The notes beneath the pieces were generated by a model. It ran no database searches. It saw only the letters and a program-made list of their open reading frames with translations, and was not told the DNA's origin. A stretch of 32,966 nt of DNA from Flavobacteriaceae bacterium (GTDB lineage: Bacteria > Bacteroidota > Bacteroidia > Flavobacteriales > Flavobacteriaceae). A program made the translations under genes and the position numbers. The stretch covers positions 1 through 32,966 of the forward strand of contig JAQXBT010000063.1 in NCBI GenBank assembly GCA_029252265.1, written 5' to 3'. This document shows positions 15,152 to 24,381 of the stretch, piece by piece. The first letter of the stretch is position 1, and every line of letters starts with the position of its first letter.

Positions 15152-17625
15152 AAACTAATCCCAAATAACACCCCGTCGTTTACAAATCCAGATTGATACG
15201 ATCGCACATAGTCAACTCGTAAAAAACGGTATTTTTTCCAACCGATATTATTAATCCCGATGCTCATTTCTTGATACGGGTTTTGAAACTTTGTAGAAAA
15301 TCCATGTACGCCCACAATCAAGTTGTAATTGAGTTTATTTATCAAGGGTATCTTTCCTAAAATATAGCCATTAAAATCGTGCTCCACATGGTATTCTAAA
15401 TAGTTTTCGGACGTACTAAAATCATAATACGCCACGTTTTTAAATGACGTCAAATAATTACCACTCAAATTCACACGGGTTTGATTGCCATTAAAATGTT
15501 TAGAATCCATAAATGCTAATTTGGAGTTCTCAAAAAAGGTGCCTCCCGAAATATTATAACTAAAATTACCTTTATTTTCAAGGCTAAAATTTTGAGACAA
15601 ATTAACACTAAAATGGTCATAATTATAGTCGGAATTGGTAGCGCCCATTCCTTTTTCAAAACTAAAATTTAACTTTGGGTATTTATGTGTATTTAGGGTG
15701 TATTTATTTCCTGGGTAGCTCAGGTATTTTTGTTTAAATCGAATAGCCCCATCGAATTTAAACTTTAGGAGATTATGATTTTCAAAGGGAGCAAATACAA
15801 AATTTGAGGCCTCTTTTGGATTGTTACTTGTGTATGATTTGTCGTCCTGATTTAGAGTCGTATAATCGGTGCCATTTAACAACGCCCTTCGGTTTTCAAA
15901 ACTGATAGAAGTGCCTACTCTGAAACCATTAAAAAGCTCTTGGCCATAACGGGTTTCTATAAATCTATTTTCAAATAATTTCATGTAATTATCTTCAAAA
16001 AGCAAGCTACTTAAGCTATTTATTAAATTCGAAATAGGTTCTTGATCATTAAACTGTTTTACTTTGATCCCAGCATTAAATGCGACATTTAAATCATTAA
16101 TATTATTAAATTTATATCGGAATCCTAGCGTCCCCCGAACCTTTTTTGTGTCAAAACTGTAATTGATTTGACTTCGAAGCCTGAGGTATTTTTTAAACGC
16201 ATCGTAGCGTTTGGTGTAGTCGATCTCTAAGTTTGAATTGAATCCTTGAACCGTATTAAAATTGAACCCTTTTAGTGGGCTTCTAACACTAAATTCTTTG
16301 TGTTCAAAAGAATTTTCAAATGAGTACCCTGAAATTAAATTACCAAACTTAAATGTATTGTTTTTGGTATCTACCGAATCGCGATAGATTTTGGATTTTT
16401 TTAAAGTTTGAACACTATCTTTTTTAATGTAATCAGTGAATTCTTCACGGGTGAGTGGAACCGGACGAAGGGTGTTCCAATATGTAGAATCTTTTTTATT
16501 GGCTTTGGGGGCAAATGCCAAAACTTCATTTGTAAAAACAGTCTCATCAAAATTTGTATTCAATTCATAATTGCTGTAGTTCGCTACAAAATTACCATCC
16601 CCTTCAAATCCTAAAATCTTATATTCAAAACCAATAGTTTGGGAACGAACCACCCAGTAATCCGTTTTCTCATCATAAGATAAATTTTGTTTAATAGTCA
16701 CTAAATCAGCTGCTGGAGTTTGAATTTGGCTGCCAGTCACTTGGAGTTCTAGGCCATAGATACTCCACTGGTCTTCGACAATATAGAGAATTCCCGAAAA
16801 TACTCGATCGTTTTCACGACGTGGAATCACTTGAATTTTATTAATCAAGTTCCCACGATTGTCATAAAAAACTCCTTCAAGTTTATAGCGGTAATAGTTA
16901 AAAGCATAATCAGCAATTGGGGATACAATTTCTGCATTAATCTCAATCGTATTTTTGTAAAAATTATAATCAACATCACTCGCAGTGTTAAAGCTAAATC
17001 CGTTTGAATCGCCACTTATTTTCGAAGCAATAATATTTTCTGATAATTTATCAGGTTTTTGATACTTTATTTTGGAGATGGTTTCCGATAAATAGATAAT
17101 TCCCGAACGGGTGGAGTCTAATTCAACGTCGAACGTCACCTCTTGTCCCATAAATTTTTTGGGCGCATTTTTGATGCGAATGAGTCCTTTGGAATAAAAA
17201 TCGGCAGCATATGAATTGATGGTTTTTAAATGCGATTTTCGGGCAGCAATGGACGCTCTTATAATTCGATTTGCAGGGTTTTCATTTCTAGTGATGACCA
17301 CTTCATTTAGGGAGATCGATTCTTCCACTAATTGAATGTTTAGTTCATGTGGAAACCGTTCCACTTTAATAATTTTAGTTTGTGTTTTAAACCCAATAAA
17401 TTGGTAAACAATTGAATAGGTTCCAGGTTTTGAGAGGGCTAATTCATAATTACCTTGGTCATTAGAAGTTGTGCCCGTATAGGAATTTTCAATGTAAATA
17501 TTAACGTAAGGGATCGGTTGGTTTTTAACATCGGTGATCGTCCCTATGAGTTGCGCGTTTACTGAAAGAGAACAAATAAGGAATAAAAATAAATAACGCA
17601 TGTAGGTTTTAGGTTTAGATAACAT
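15148..17625 (-). CDS. DUF5686 outer-membrane protein with N-terminal carboxypeptidase-like regulatory domain
   Basis: The 825-residue product has a signal peptide (MRYLFLFLICSLSVNAQ) followed by a CarboxypepD_reg-like beta-sandwich at about 25-110 (LIGTITDVKNQPIPYVNIY, then TTSNDQGNYELAL). The rest matches the Bacteroidota DUF5686 family: EVVITRNENPANRIIR, then many amphipathic strands, ending in a short strand with final Phe (GFVNDGVLFGISF), as in outer-membrane barrels. The fold resembles TonB-dependent outer-membrane proteins without an obvious plug; cargo is unknown. The start may be ATG 17601 instead, giving the signal peptide without the eight extra residues. It follows smpB by 37 bases (61 with the shorter start). 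Confidence 0.87.
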   Translation of the reverse strand: MLSKPKTYMRYLFLFLICSLSVNAQLIGTITDVKNQPIPYVNIYIENSYTGTTSNDQGNYELALSKPGTYSIVYQFIGFKTQTKIIKVERFPHELNIQLVEESISLNEVVITRNENPANRIIRASIAARKSHLKTINSYAADFYSKGLIRIKNAPKKFMGQEVTFDVELDSTRSGIIYLSETISKIKYQKPDKLSENIIASKISGDSNGFSFNTASDVDYNFYKNTIEINAEIVSPIADYAFNYYRYKLEGVFYDNRGNLINKIQVIPRRENDRVFSGILYIVEDQWSIYGLELQVTGSQIQTPAADLVTIKQNLSYDEKTDYWVVRSQTIGFEYKILGFEGDGNFVANYSNYELNTNFDETVFTNEVLAFAPKANKKDSTYWNTLRPVPLTREEFTDYIKKDSVQTLKKSKIYRDSVDTKNNTFKFGNLISGYSFENSFEHKEFSVRSPLKGFNFNTVQGFNSNLEIDYTKRYDAFKKYLRLRSQINYSFDTKKVRGTLGFRYKFNNINDLNVAFNAGIKVKQFNDQEPISNLINSLSSLLFEDNYMKLFENRFIETRYGQELFNGFRVGTSISFENRRALLNGTDYTTLNQDDKSYTSNNPKEASNFVFAPFENHNLLKFKFDGAIRFKQKYLSYPGNKYTLNTHKYPKLNFSFEKGMGATNSDYNYDHFSVNLSQNFSLENKGNFSYNISGGTFFENSKLAFMDSKHFNGNQTRVNLSGNYLTSFKNVAYYDFSTSENYLEYHVEHDFNGYILGKIPLINKLNYNLIVGVHGFSTKFQNPYQEMSIGINNIGWKKYRFLRVDYVRSYQSGFVNDGVLFGISF

Positions 17626-17662
17626 GAGTGTAGACGATACTATTAAAGAGATGTTACAAAAA

Positions 17663-18121
17663 TTACTTAAAATTCTTTTTTACACGATCTAAATCACGTT
17701 TATTATCACGGTCTTTGATGGTTTCCCGTTTATCGTAGAGTTTTTTCCCTTTTGCTAAGGAGATTCTCAGCTTTGCAAACCCTTTATCATTGATAAAAAG
17801 TTTTAAAGGAATAATCGTTAGTCCCGAGTTTTTTACTTCTTTCTCAAGCTTTTTAAGTTCTTTCTTATTTAGTAATAATTTTCTTTGGGCTTTGGGAGCA
17901 TGATTGTAATGATTTCCAAAATTATATTCTTGAATGGTCATATTAATCACAAAAAGCTCCCCTCGTAAATTAAACTCACAAAAACTTTCTGCAATCGATG
18001 CTTTACTCTCACGAATGGATTTAATTTCGGTACCAGTTAACACAATACCAGCGATGTATGTATCTAATAGATCATACGTAAATCGTGCTTTTTTGTTTAA
18101 TATGTTAACGGACTTTTTCAT
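17663..18121 (-). CDS. smpB: SsrA-binding protein
   Basis: SmpB binds tmRNA and brings it to stalled ribosomes for trans-translation. The 152-residue protein has the normal length and family segments: NKKARFTYDLLDTYIAGIVLTGTE near the start (quoted in two parts: NKKARFTYDLL and DTYIAGIVLTGTEIKSIR), then NYNHAP-like YNHAPKAQRKLLLNKKEL, PLKLFINDKGFAKLRISLAKGKK, and the basic tail RETIKDRDNKRDLDRV. It lies on the minus strand before the DUF5686 gene. A -7 element on the same strand ends 7 bases before the ATG, so the mRNA leader is very short. tmRNA itself is not in this window. Confidence 0.95.
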   Translation of the reverse strand: MKKSVNILNKKARFTYDLLDTYIAGIVLTGTEIKSIRESKASIAESFCEFNLRGELFVINMTIQEYNFGNHYNHAPKAQRKLLLNKKELKKLEKEVKNSGLTIIPLKLFINDKGFAKLRISLAKGKKLYDKRETIKDRDNKRDLDRVKKNFK

Positions 18122-18128
18122 TGAAGGT

Positions 18129-18136
18129 CAAAACTA
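18129..18136 (-). promoter_or_regulatory. -7 promoter element of smpB
   Basis: On the minus strand, TAGTTTTG (plus-strand caaaacta) fits TAnnTTTG and ends 7 bases before the smpB ATG. No TTG is visible at -33. Confidence 0.4.
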
Positions 18137-18431
18137 AGCAAATTATTAATCGATTGCTAGAAGTGTCTATAATTTATCGGAATTTTAATTGGTAATTTTT
18201 CTAAAATATTTTTTTAGTAACGGTGTATTTCCATACAAAAAAGCAATGCTTTTTTTATTTCTAAAATTCGCACTGCTTTTTAACTAACTAACCAACACTT
18301 ATAAGACGATGTTTATTGAGATTTGTTACATTTTTTTACATTAAATTTTGGGTTTAATCTCCGAATCTATATTAAATGATAATACTTTTTTGATTTTATT
18401 ACTTTTTTAGACTGTTTACAGATATATTTTA
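18137..18431. other. Gene-free region between smpB and ytxJ
   Basis: This AT-rich spacer between divergent genes holds an A-tract/T-tract hairpin (18237-18255) and a run of taac repeats near 18282-18295. I see no tRNA, tmRNA, riboswitch or plausible small protein. Confidence 0.5.
18237..18256. terminator. Hairpin with flanking A and T tracts, no obvious gene
   Basis: AAAAAAGC (18237-18244) pairs with GCTTTTTT (18248-18255) around a three-base AAT loop. It looks like a bidirectional terminator, yet neither flanking gene reads toward it, so it either ends an unrecognised short transcript or is incidental. Confidence 0.35.
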
Positions 18432-18439
18432 TAATTTTG
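18432..18439 (+). promoter_or_regulatory. -7 promoter element of ytxJ
   Basis: TAATTTTG fits TAnnTTTG, 59 bases before the ytxJ ATG. The predicted start would leave a leader of about 50 bases. Confidence 0.4.
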
Positions 18440-18498
18440 CTAATTCAAATTTGAACATTTTTTTTAGATAAACGTTCTACTTAAACTTATTAATATCG

Positions 18499-18879
18499 AT
18501 GGGAATTTTTAATACATTATTTAAATCTGAAACCGAAGGGATTAATTGGCCTGGAGCCCAACTAGAATCCATGGATCAATTGGAAGCTATAATTAGCACT
18601 TCAAATACAATACCTCAATTGATTTTTAAGCATTCGACTCGTTGCAGTATCAGTCGGTTTGTGCTATCAGATTTTATGGCATATTTTTCCTATTCAGGTA
18701 CTGAATTTGGCGCCAATTATTTAGACTTATTAAATCATCGAGACATTTCTGGTGCCATTGCAGAACGCCTTGGCGTTGTTCATCAATCTCCACAATTGAT
18801 TGTGATAAAAAATGGAAAAGCGATTGCTCATGCATCCCACGAAGGAATTAATGAACTTCAACTAAGTCAATTTATATAA
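18499..18879 (+). CDS. ytxJ: Bacillithiol-system redox protein, YtxJ family
   Basis: This 126-residue cytoplasmic thioredoxin-fold protein has the YtxJ active-site region FKHSTRCSISR (about residues 49-59), in which a single Cys precedes SIS, and the downstream HQSPQLIVIKNGKAI with the cis-Pro loop of thioredoxin folds. YtxJ (BrxC) proteins act as monothiol bacilliredoxins that remove bacillithiol from mixed disulfides, implying that this organism makes bacillithiol, as many Bacteroidota do. It converges on the TlpA-like gene with 4 bases between the stops. Confidence 0.88.
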   Translation: MGIFNTLFKSETEGINWPGAQLESMDQLEAIISTSNTIPQLIFKHSTRCSISRFVLSDFMAYFSYSGTEFGANYLDLLNHRDISGAIAERLGVVHQSPQLIVIKNGKAIAHASHEGINELQLSQFI

Positions 18880-18883
18880 TCGA

Positions 18884-19918
18884 CTAAATACCGAGTTCGT
18901 CCAAAAGTAAGATTAAATTCTTGCTCGATGGGCGAGGGGCATCAGCGTCGACAATATTCCCATTAGGATCTATCAGTATAAATCGTGGGATTCCACTAAT
19001 TTTATAATCTTGTATGAAGTCGGCTTTCCATCCATTTCCTGAAAACAATTGAACGCCCGATAATTCTTTTTCACTCACCATTGTTTTCCAAGCTTCATGG
19101 GCTTTCTCTAGCGTTCCACTACGACGAGCATCGTCCACAGAAATACTAATAAACTCAATATTTTTAGCATGGTATTTTGATTCTAATTCTTGTAAAAATG
19201 GAATTTCAACTTTACAAGGCCCACACCAAGTTGCCCAAACATCAACATACACAAATTTTCCTTTAAAGTCGCCTAATGAACTGACACCGCCTTTATGATT
19301 TTCGTAGTTTAAAAATTCAGGAGATGCCATACCTTTTGGAAACAACGTTTTCATTCCTTGTTTTTCTAGGAAATAGTCATAATACGATTTACGCATCAAT
19401 TTTAAATTCTCAGACTGTTCTTCAAAAAAAGCAGTATCCAGTTGTTTAAACTCATTTTTTAAAGAATTATAGGCAACTTCTAAATCATTAAATGATCTAG
19501 AAAACTCAGCTTCAGAACCCTCAAAAAGGTCTTCTGTAAGGTATTTTTCTTGCAAAAGATTATTGGTAATTATAAAATTACTTTTATCGGCTCCGTCTCC
19601 TTTAAATTTTAAAGTTTCGTCAAAGGCTTTGGTGTCTAATGTGAAAGAAGTTGAGTTGTTATTTTTTAAATAGATCATTCCCATTTCATTGCCATCAAAA
19701 AAGGTAAAAAGGCCTTCTTTTATATGAAGCGTGTCGTTAAAAGTTCCATCATCATTTACTTGAATTTCTTTTTTGTATCCATCTCTATTGCTAATGGTTA
19801 TTTTTTTAAACTCATTAAAATTAGTGATTTCTCCAGAGAGTGTCACGTAGTTTTTAGGCGTTTCTGTACAAGAGCTGAGTATCAATATGGATAAAAGTAG
19901 AGTAAAAAACGATTTCAT
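18884..19918 (-). CDS. TlpA-like thioredoxin-domain lipoprotein
   Basis: The 344-residue product has a type II signal peptide with lipobox ILSSC (Cys16), so it is a membrane-anchored lipoprotein facing the periplasm. After an N-terminal DUF4369-like beta region (about 25-115) and a helical linker, the C-terminal TlpA/AhpC-like domain (about 205-344) carries the active site VWATWCGPCKVEIPF (CGPC) and a cis-Pro loop in KISGIPRFILIDPNG. Such proteins reduce periplasmic thiols, often for cytochrome c maturation or envelope stress, but the specific client is unknown. It ends 4 bases from ytxJ. Confidence 0.87.
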   Translation of the reverse strand: MKSFFTLLLSILILSSCTETPKNYVTLSGEITNFNEFKKITISNRDGYKKEIQVNDDGTFNDTLHIKEGLFTFFDGNEMGMIYLKNNNSTSFTLDTKAFDETLKFKGDGADKSNFIITNNLLQEKYLTEDLFEGSEAEFSRSFNDLEVAYNSLKNEFKQLDTAFFEEQSENLKLMRKSYYDYFLEKQGMKTLFPKGMASPEFLNYENHKGGVSSLGDFKGKFVYVDVWATWCGPCKVEIPFLQELESKYHAKNIEFISISVDDARRSGTLEKAHEAWKTMVSEKELSGVQLFSGNGWKADFIQDYKISGIPRFILIDPNGNIVDADAPRPSSKNLILLLDELGI

Positions 19919-19991
19919 GATATTTTGATTTGGTTAGTTATTTTTCAAAAGTAAGTTAATTCACTTAATAAATTAATAAATTAACAATTAT

Positions 19992-20022
19992 TTGCATTTC
20001 TACTGTGGAATGTTCAATTTTG
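19992..20022 (+). promoter_or_regulatory. Promoter of hutH
   Basis: TTG (19992-19994) lies 20 bases before CAATTTTG (20015-20022), which differs from the -7 consensus TAnnTTTG only at its first base. Transcription would begin near 20027, upstream of the ATG at 20044 and downstream of the GTG at 20005. Confidence 0.55.
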
Positions 20023-20043
20023 AAACACACAAACACTAATCAA

Positions 20044-21543
20044 ATGCATATTGTTAGTTTAAAACCATTAAGTTTATCGAATCTTAGAACTCTTATTTTT
20101 GAAGGAACAAAAATAGAGCTTTCAACAGAAGTTGTACAAAAAATCCAAGAATGTCGGGAGTATTTAGATCAAAAAATAGCAACGACTTCTGAGCCTATTT
20201 ATGGGATTAATACCGGCTTTGGTGCTTTGTGTGATGTAAGAATTCAATCAGAAAACCTCACGAAATTACAAGAAAACCTAGTCCGGTCTCATGCTTGTGG
20301 TATGGGAGAGTTGGTTCCAAAACCCATTGTAAAGCTGATGCTTTTATTAAAAATAAAATCATTGAGCTATGGTCATAGTGGAGTGCAATTAGCCACTGTT
20401 AACCGATTGGTTGCTTTTTATAACAATGATATTTTACCAGTAATATATACCCAAGGCTCTTTAGGAGCTTCTGGAGATTTGGCACCCTTGGCACATTTGG
20501 CATTACCATTGCTTGGCGAAGGAATGGTTTGGTATAAAGGCACTCAAAAGCCTACTTCTAAAGTTTTAGAGGGGTTTAATTGGCGTCCAATAACCCTTCA
20601 ATCGAAGGAAGGTTTGGCCTTACTGAATGGCACACAGTTTATGACTGCTTACGGTGTACATTGTTTATTGAAATCTCACAAATTATCCTATATGGCCGAT
20701 ATGATAGGGGCTTTGTCATTAGATGCTTACGATGGTCGGATTGAGCCTTTTGACCCTTTGGTACATCTTGTGCGTTCTCATAATGGACAAATAAAAACGG
20801 CGGCCCGTATTCTAAGTTTTTTAGAAAATAGCGAATTGATGAAGCAGCCAAAACCACATGTTCAGGATCCGTACTCATTTCGATGTATGCCACAGGTTCA
20901 TGGGGCTACCAAAGACACTTTGAATTTTGTGAGTCATACTTTTATAACTGAAATAAATGCCGTCACTGATAATCCTAATATATTTACTAAAGACGATAAG
21001 ATAATTTCGGGAGGAAACTTTCATGGACAACCTTTAGCATACGGGTTTGATTTCTTAAAAATCGCCATGGCTGAATTGGGTAATATTTCGGAGAGAAGAA
21101 CTTATCAATTGATCACAGGTTTAAGGGGGTTGCCATCTTTTTTAGTAGATAAATCGGGTTTAAATTCGGGGCTTATGATTCCTCAATATACCGCTGCGAG
21201 TATTGTGAGTACAAATAAACAATTAGCGACACCCGCCAGTGTCGATTCTATTGTTTCTTCCAATGGGCAAGAAGACCATGTAAGTATGGGCGCAAATGCG
21301 GCTGTGCAAGCCTATCAAATTTTAGAAAATGTCGAACGAATTTTAGCAATTGAGTTGCTAACTGCTTCTCAGGCATTATTTTTTAGAACCAAAAAAACAT
21401 CTCCATTTCTATCAGCGATTATTTCTAGTTTTAGATCTAAAATACCAAAAGTCACAGAAGATAGAATGCTTCATAATGATATTGTAAAAGCAGTCGATTT
21501 TATTCAATCACTTGAACTTGAAAATGATCTTTTGTTCAATTAA
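20044..21543 (+). CDS. hutH: Histidine ammonia-lyase
   Basis: HutH deaminates L-histidine to urocanate, the first step of histidine use. Starting at ATG 20044 gives 499 residues, and key residues then fall on the Pseudomonas numbering: Tyr53 in PIYGINTGFG, His83 in RSHACG, and the Ala142-Ser143-Gly144 triad in GSLGASGDLAPLAHL, which forms the MIO electrophile. Further marks are SNGQEDHVSMGANA and QYTAASIVSTNKQLATPASVD. The frame opens earlier at GTG 20005, but that codon lies within the promoter. No hutU, hutI or hutG gene is adjacent, so the rest of the pathway must be elsewhere. A terminator follows. Confidence 0.92.
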   Translation: MHIVSLKPLSLSNLRTLIFEGTKIELSTEVVQKIQECREYLDQKIATTSEPIYGINTGFGALCDVRIQSENLTKLQENLVRSHACGMGELVPKPIVKLMLLLKIKSLSYGHSGVQLATVNRLVAFYNNDILPVIYTQGSLGASGDLAPLAHLALPLLGEGMVWYKGTQKPTSKVLEGFNWRPITLQSKEGLALLNGTQFMTAYGVHCLLKSHKLSYMADMIGALSLDAYDGRIEPFDPLVHLVRSHNGQIKTAARILSFLENSELMKQPKPHVQDPYSFRCMPQVHGATKDTLNFVSHTFITEINAVTDNPNIFTKDDKIISGGNFHGQPLAYGFDFLKIAMAELGNISERRTYQLITGLRGLPSFLVDKSGLNSGLMIPQYTAASIVSTNKQLATPASVDSIVSSNGQEDHVSMGANAAVQAYQILENVERILAIELLTASQALFFRTKKTSPFLSAIISSFRSKIPKVTEDRMLHNDIVKAVDFIQSLELENDLLFN

Positions 21544-21548
21544 GCCAT

Positions 21549-21581
21549 AAAAAAAGCCCCACATTGTGAGGCATTTTTTTT
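21549..21581. terminator. Bidirectional terminator between hutH and clpC
   Basis: GCCCCAC (21556-21562) pairs with GTGAGGC (21566-21572) with one mismatch around ATT, flanked by an A tract and a T tract. It sits between the two convergent stops and can serve both genes. Confidence 0.8.
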
Positions 21582-24132
21582 ATGATTCTTTCGCCTTATT
21601 GGGCGATGTTATTTTGATTTCTAATTTAGAATCGTCTTTGCCAATATCTAGCGTAATGGTGTCGCCTTCATGTACATTCGACTTGATAATTTCTTCGGCG
21701 AGAGCATCTTCAACGTATTTTTGAATGGCACGTTTTAGGGGGCGTGCGCCATATTGTTTGTCAAATCCTTTTTCGGCAATAAAACTTTTTGCTTTTTTAC
21801 TTAATTTCAGTGTATACCCAAGTTCAGAAATACGTTCAAGGAGTTGGCCTAGCTCGATATCAATAATAATATCAATATCTTCTTTTTCTAAGTTATTAAA
21901 TACAACAACATCATCAATTCTATTTAGAAACTCAGGAGCAAATGCTTTTTTTAGAGCGTTTTCGATGACGCTTCTCGCATTTGAACTTTCTTGCGATTTT
22001 TGTGCCGAAGTTCCAAATCCGACGCCAGAACCAAAATCTTTCAGTTTTCGAGCACCAATATTAGAAGTCATAATGATAATGGTGTTGCTGAAATCAATTT
22101 TTCGACCTAAACTGTCTGTTAAAAATCCATCATCTAAAACTTGCAGGAGCATATTAAATACGTCGGGATGTGCTTTCTCGATTTCATCTAAAAGAACAAC
22201 GGCATAGGGTTTGCGACGAATTTTTTCGGTGAGCTGACCGCCTTCTTCATACCCTACATATCCTGGAGGCGCACCTACCAATCTTGAGATTGCAAATTTC
22301 TCCATGTATTCGCTCATGTCAATTCTCACTAGGGCATCTTCGCTGTCAAATAATTCTCTGGCAAGAACTTTAGCGAGTTGTGTTTTGCCAACCCCTGTTT
22401 GCCCTAAAAATATAAATGACCCAATGGGCTTGTTAGGATTTTTAAGTCCAGCACGATTCCTCTGAATCGCTTTCACAACCTTTGAAACTGCCTCGTCTTG
22501 GCCAATCACTTTACCGTTAATGAGCTCAGGGAGTTTTGATAATTTATTACTTTCTTTTTGTGCAATTCGATTTACAGGAATACTGGTCATCATAGACACT
22601 ACTTCTGCCACGTTTTCTTCGGTGACCACAATACGGTTTAATTTGGAATCGGTTTCCCATTTTTCCTGCGCCTCTGCAAGGCTTTTTTCTAAACGTTTTT
22701 CGTCATCTCTAAGTTTCGCCGCTTCTTCATATTTCTGTTTTTTAACGACCGAATTTTTAGTCGCTTTCACTTCTTCGAGTTCTGCTTCTAATTCAACAAT
22801 TTGATTTGGCACATTAATATTTGTGATGTGTACACGCGAGCCGGCTTCATCCAATGCATCAATTGCTTTATCAGGTAAAAACCGATCGGTCATGTAGCGA
22901 TTTGTAAGTTTGACACAGGCTTCAATAGCGGCATCTGTATAATCGACATTATGATGATCTTCGTATTTGTTTTTGATATTATTTAAAATCTCAATGGTTT
23001 CTTCAACGGTTGTCGGTTCTACAATGACCTTTTGAAAACGACGTTCTAGTGCGCCATCTTTTTCGATATGTTGTCGATATTCATCAAGCGTTGTTGCTCC
23101 AACACATTGTAATTCGCCACGTGCTAAGGCAGGCTTAAACATATTAGAAGCATCTAAACTTCCAGTGGCACCTCCGGCACCGACGATGGTATGAATCTCG
23201 TCAATAAATAAAATGATATCATCATTTTTTTCAAGTTCATTCATCACTGCTTTCATGCGTTCTTCAAACTGACCCCGGTATTTTGTCCCGGCCACAATAC
23301 TGGCTAGATCTAAAGTCACGACGCGCTTGTTAAATAAGATTCGTGAGACCTTTCGTTTAATAATTCGAATGGCTAAACCTTCTGCTATGGCCGATTTGCC
23401 GACTCCAGGTTCGCCAATGAGTAAAGGGTTGTTTTTCTTTCGGCGACTCAAAATTTGAGACACTCGTTGTATTTCTTTTTCACGTCCTACAACAGGATCT
23501 AATTTTCCTTCTTCAGCCATGGCTGTAAGGTCCCTTCCAAAATTATCTAGTACAGGTGTTTTAGATTTTTTGGTCCCTTTTTGAGTTCCACTTTGACCAA
23601 ATGAGCTGTCTTTGTCATCTTCTTTAGGGAGATCTTCACTCGGAAAAGATTCTGCTTTTGGAGTACTATCAGTGTATGAGTCGTCGTTTGTGATCATATA
23701 TTTAAATTGTTCTTTAACGCCCTCGTAATCCACTTTTAGTTTATTTAAAAGTTTCGTTGTAGGGTCGTTTTCATTTCTCAAAACACATAAAAGTAAATGT
23801 GCTGTATTTATAGATTTACTTTGAAAGAGTTTTGCTTCCAAAAAAGTTGTTTTTAGCGCGCGTTCTGCTTGTCGTGTCAAATGAAGATTTTTCTTTTCGT
23901 TGGAGGAAACCATGATACTGGGATTGGCAGGGCTTAGAATTTCTACTTTGCGTCGTAAATGACTTAAGTCAATATCCAATGCATTTAAAATATCGATTGC
24001 TTTGCCATTGCCATCTCTTAAAAGGCCCAACATTAGATGTTCAGTGCCAATAAAATCATGACCAAGACGTAGCGCTTCTTCTTTGCTAAAAGAAATTACA
24101 TCTTTAACTCGAGGGGAAAAATTATCATCCAT
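21580..24132 (-). CDS. clpC: ATP-dependent Clp protease ATP-binding subunit ClpC
   Basis: ClpC is a hexameric AAA+ unfoldase that feeds proteins to ClpP. The 850-residue chain has two Clp_N repeats (about 1-145, starting [20 protein letters not shown]), AAA1 with Walker [16 protein letters not shown] and Walker [10 protein letters not shown], a middle domain with the UVR-like [14 protein letters not shown] segment, and AAA2 with Walker [13 protein letters not shown] and Walker [17 protein letters not shown]. The UVR-like segment separates it from ClpA and ClpB. The gene faces away from gyrA, with 249 bases between their starts. Confidence 0.95.
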   Translation of the reverse strand: MDDNFSPRVKDVISFSKEEALRLGHDFIGTEHLMLGLLRDGNGKAIDILNALDIDLSHLRRKVEILSPANPSIMVSSNEKKNLHLTRQAERALKTTFLEAKLFQSKSINTAHLLLCVLRNENDPTTKLLNKLKVDYEGVKEQFKYMITNDDSYTDSTPKAESFPSEDLPKEDDKDSSFGQSGTQKGTKKSKTPVLDNFGRDLTAMAEEGKLDPVVGREKEIQRVSQILSRRKKNNPLLIGEPGVGKSAIAEGLAIRIIKRKVSRILFNKRVVTLDLASIVAGTKYRGQFEERMKAVMNELEKNDDIILFIDEIHTIVGAGGATGSLDASNMFKPALARGELQCVGATTLDEYRQHIEKDGALERRFQKVIVEPTTVEETIEILNNIKNKYEDHHNVDYTDAAIEACVKLTNRYMTDRFLPDKAIDALDEAGSRVHITNINVPNQIVELEAELEEVKATKNSVVKKQKYEEAAKLRDDEKRLEKSLAEAQEKWETDSKLNRIVVTEENVAEVVSMMTSIPVNRIAQKESNKLSKLPELINGKVIGQDEAVSKVVKAIQRNRAGLKNPNKPIGSFIFLGQTGVGKTQLAKVLARELFDSEDALVRIDMSEYMEKFAISRLVGAPPGYVGYEEGGQLTEKIRRKPYAVVLLDEIEKAHPDVFNMLLQVLDDGFLTDSLGRKIDFSNTIIIMTSNIGARKLKDFGSGVGFGTSAQKSQESSNARSVIENALKKAFAPEFLNRIDDVVVFNNLEKEDIDIIIDIELGQLLERISELGYTLKLSKKAKSFIAEKGFDKQYGARPLKRAIQKYVEDALAEEIIKSNVHEGDTITLDIGKDDSKLEIKITSPNKAKES

Positions 24133-24381
24133 AAATGTTCTTTGGTTAAAAGTACAAATTCAGAGGCATTAAATCAAAAACTATACCTCATTTATTTTCA
24201 TTTATACAAATGATAGTAAAAACTAATTAAAATCAAAATTTTATGGCCTGTATTTATTAACGATTTCGCTTCTTTAAATTGTTGATAAATTTGATTAAAA
24301 AAGCCGCAAAAATCCGCTCAATAATAATTTGAAAAGTAGTATATTGGCTTGGTTATAAAACATACAAAAATATAGTGTAAA
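24133..24381. other. Divergent promoter region between clpC and gyrA
   Basis: This 249-base AT-rich spacer must hold promoters for both genes. On the minus strand, TGAATTTG about 30 bases from the clpC ATG differs by one base from TAnnTTTG. I see no clear heat-shock operator. Confidence 0.4.

Noticed and set aside
18122-18498. Possible tmRNA gene next to smpB
   Set aside because: No tRNA-like ends, T arm or tag-peptide frame was visible in this spacer.
21725-22207. 160-codon plus-strand frame antisense to clpC
   Set aside because: Ser/Phe-rich, low-complexity translation with no motif, fully inside the conserved AAA2 region of clpC.
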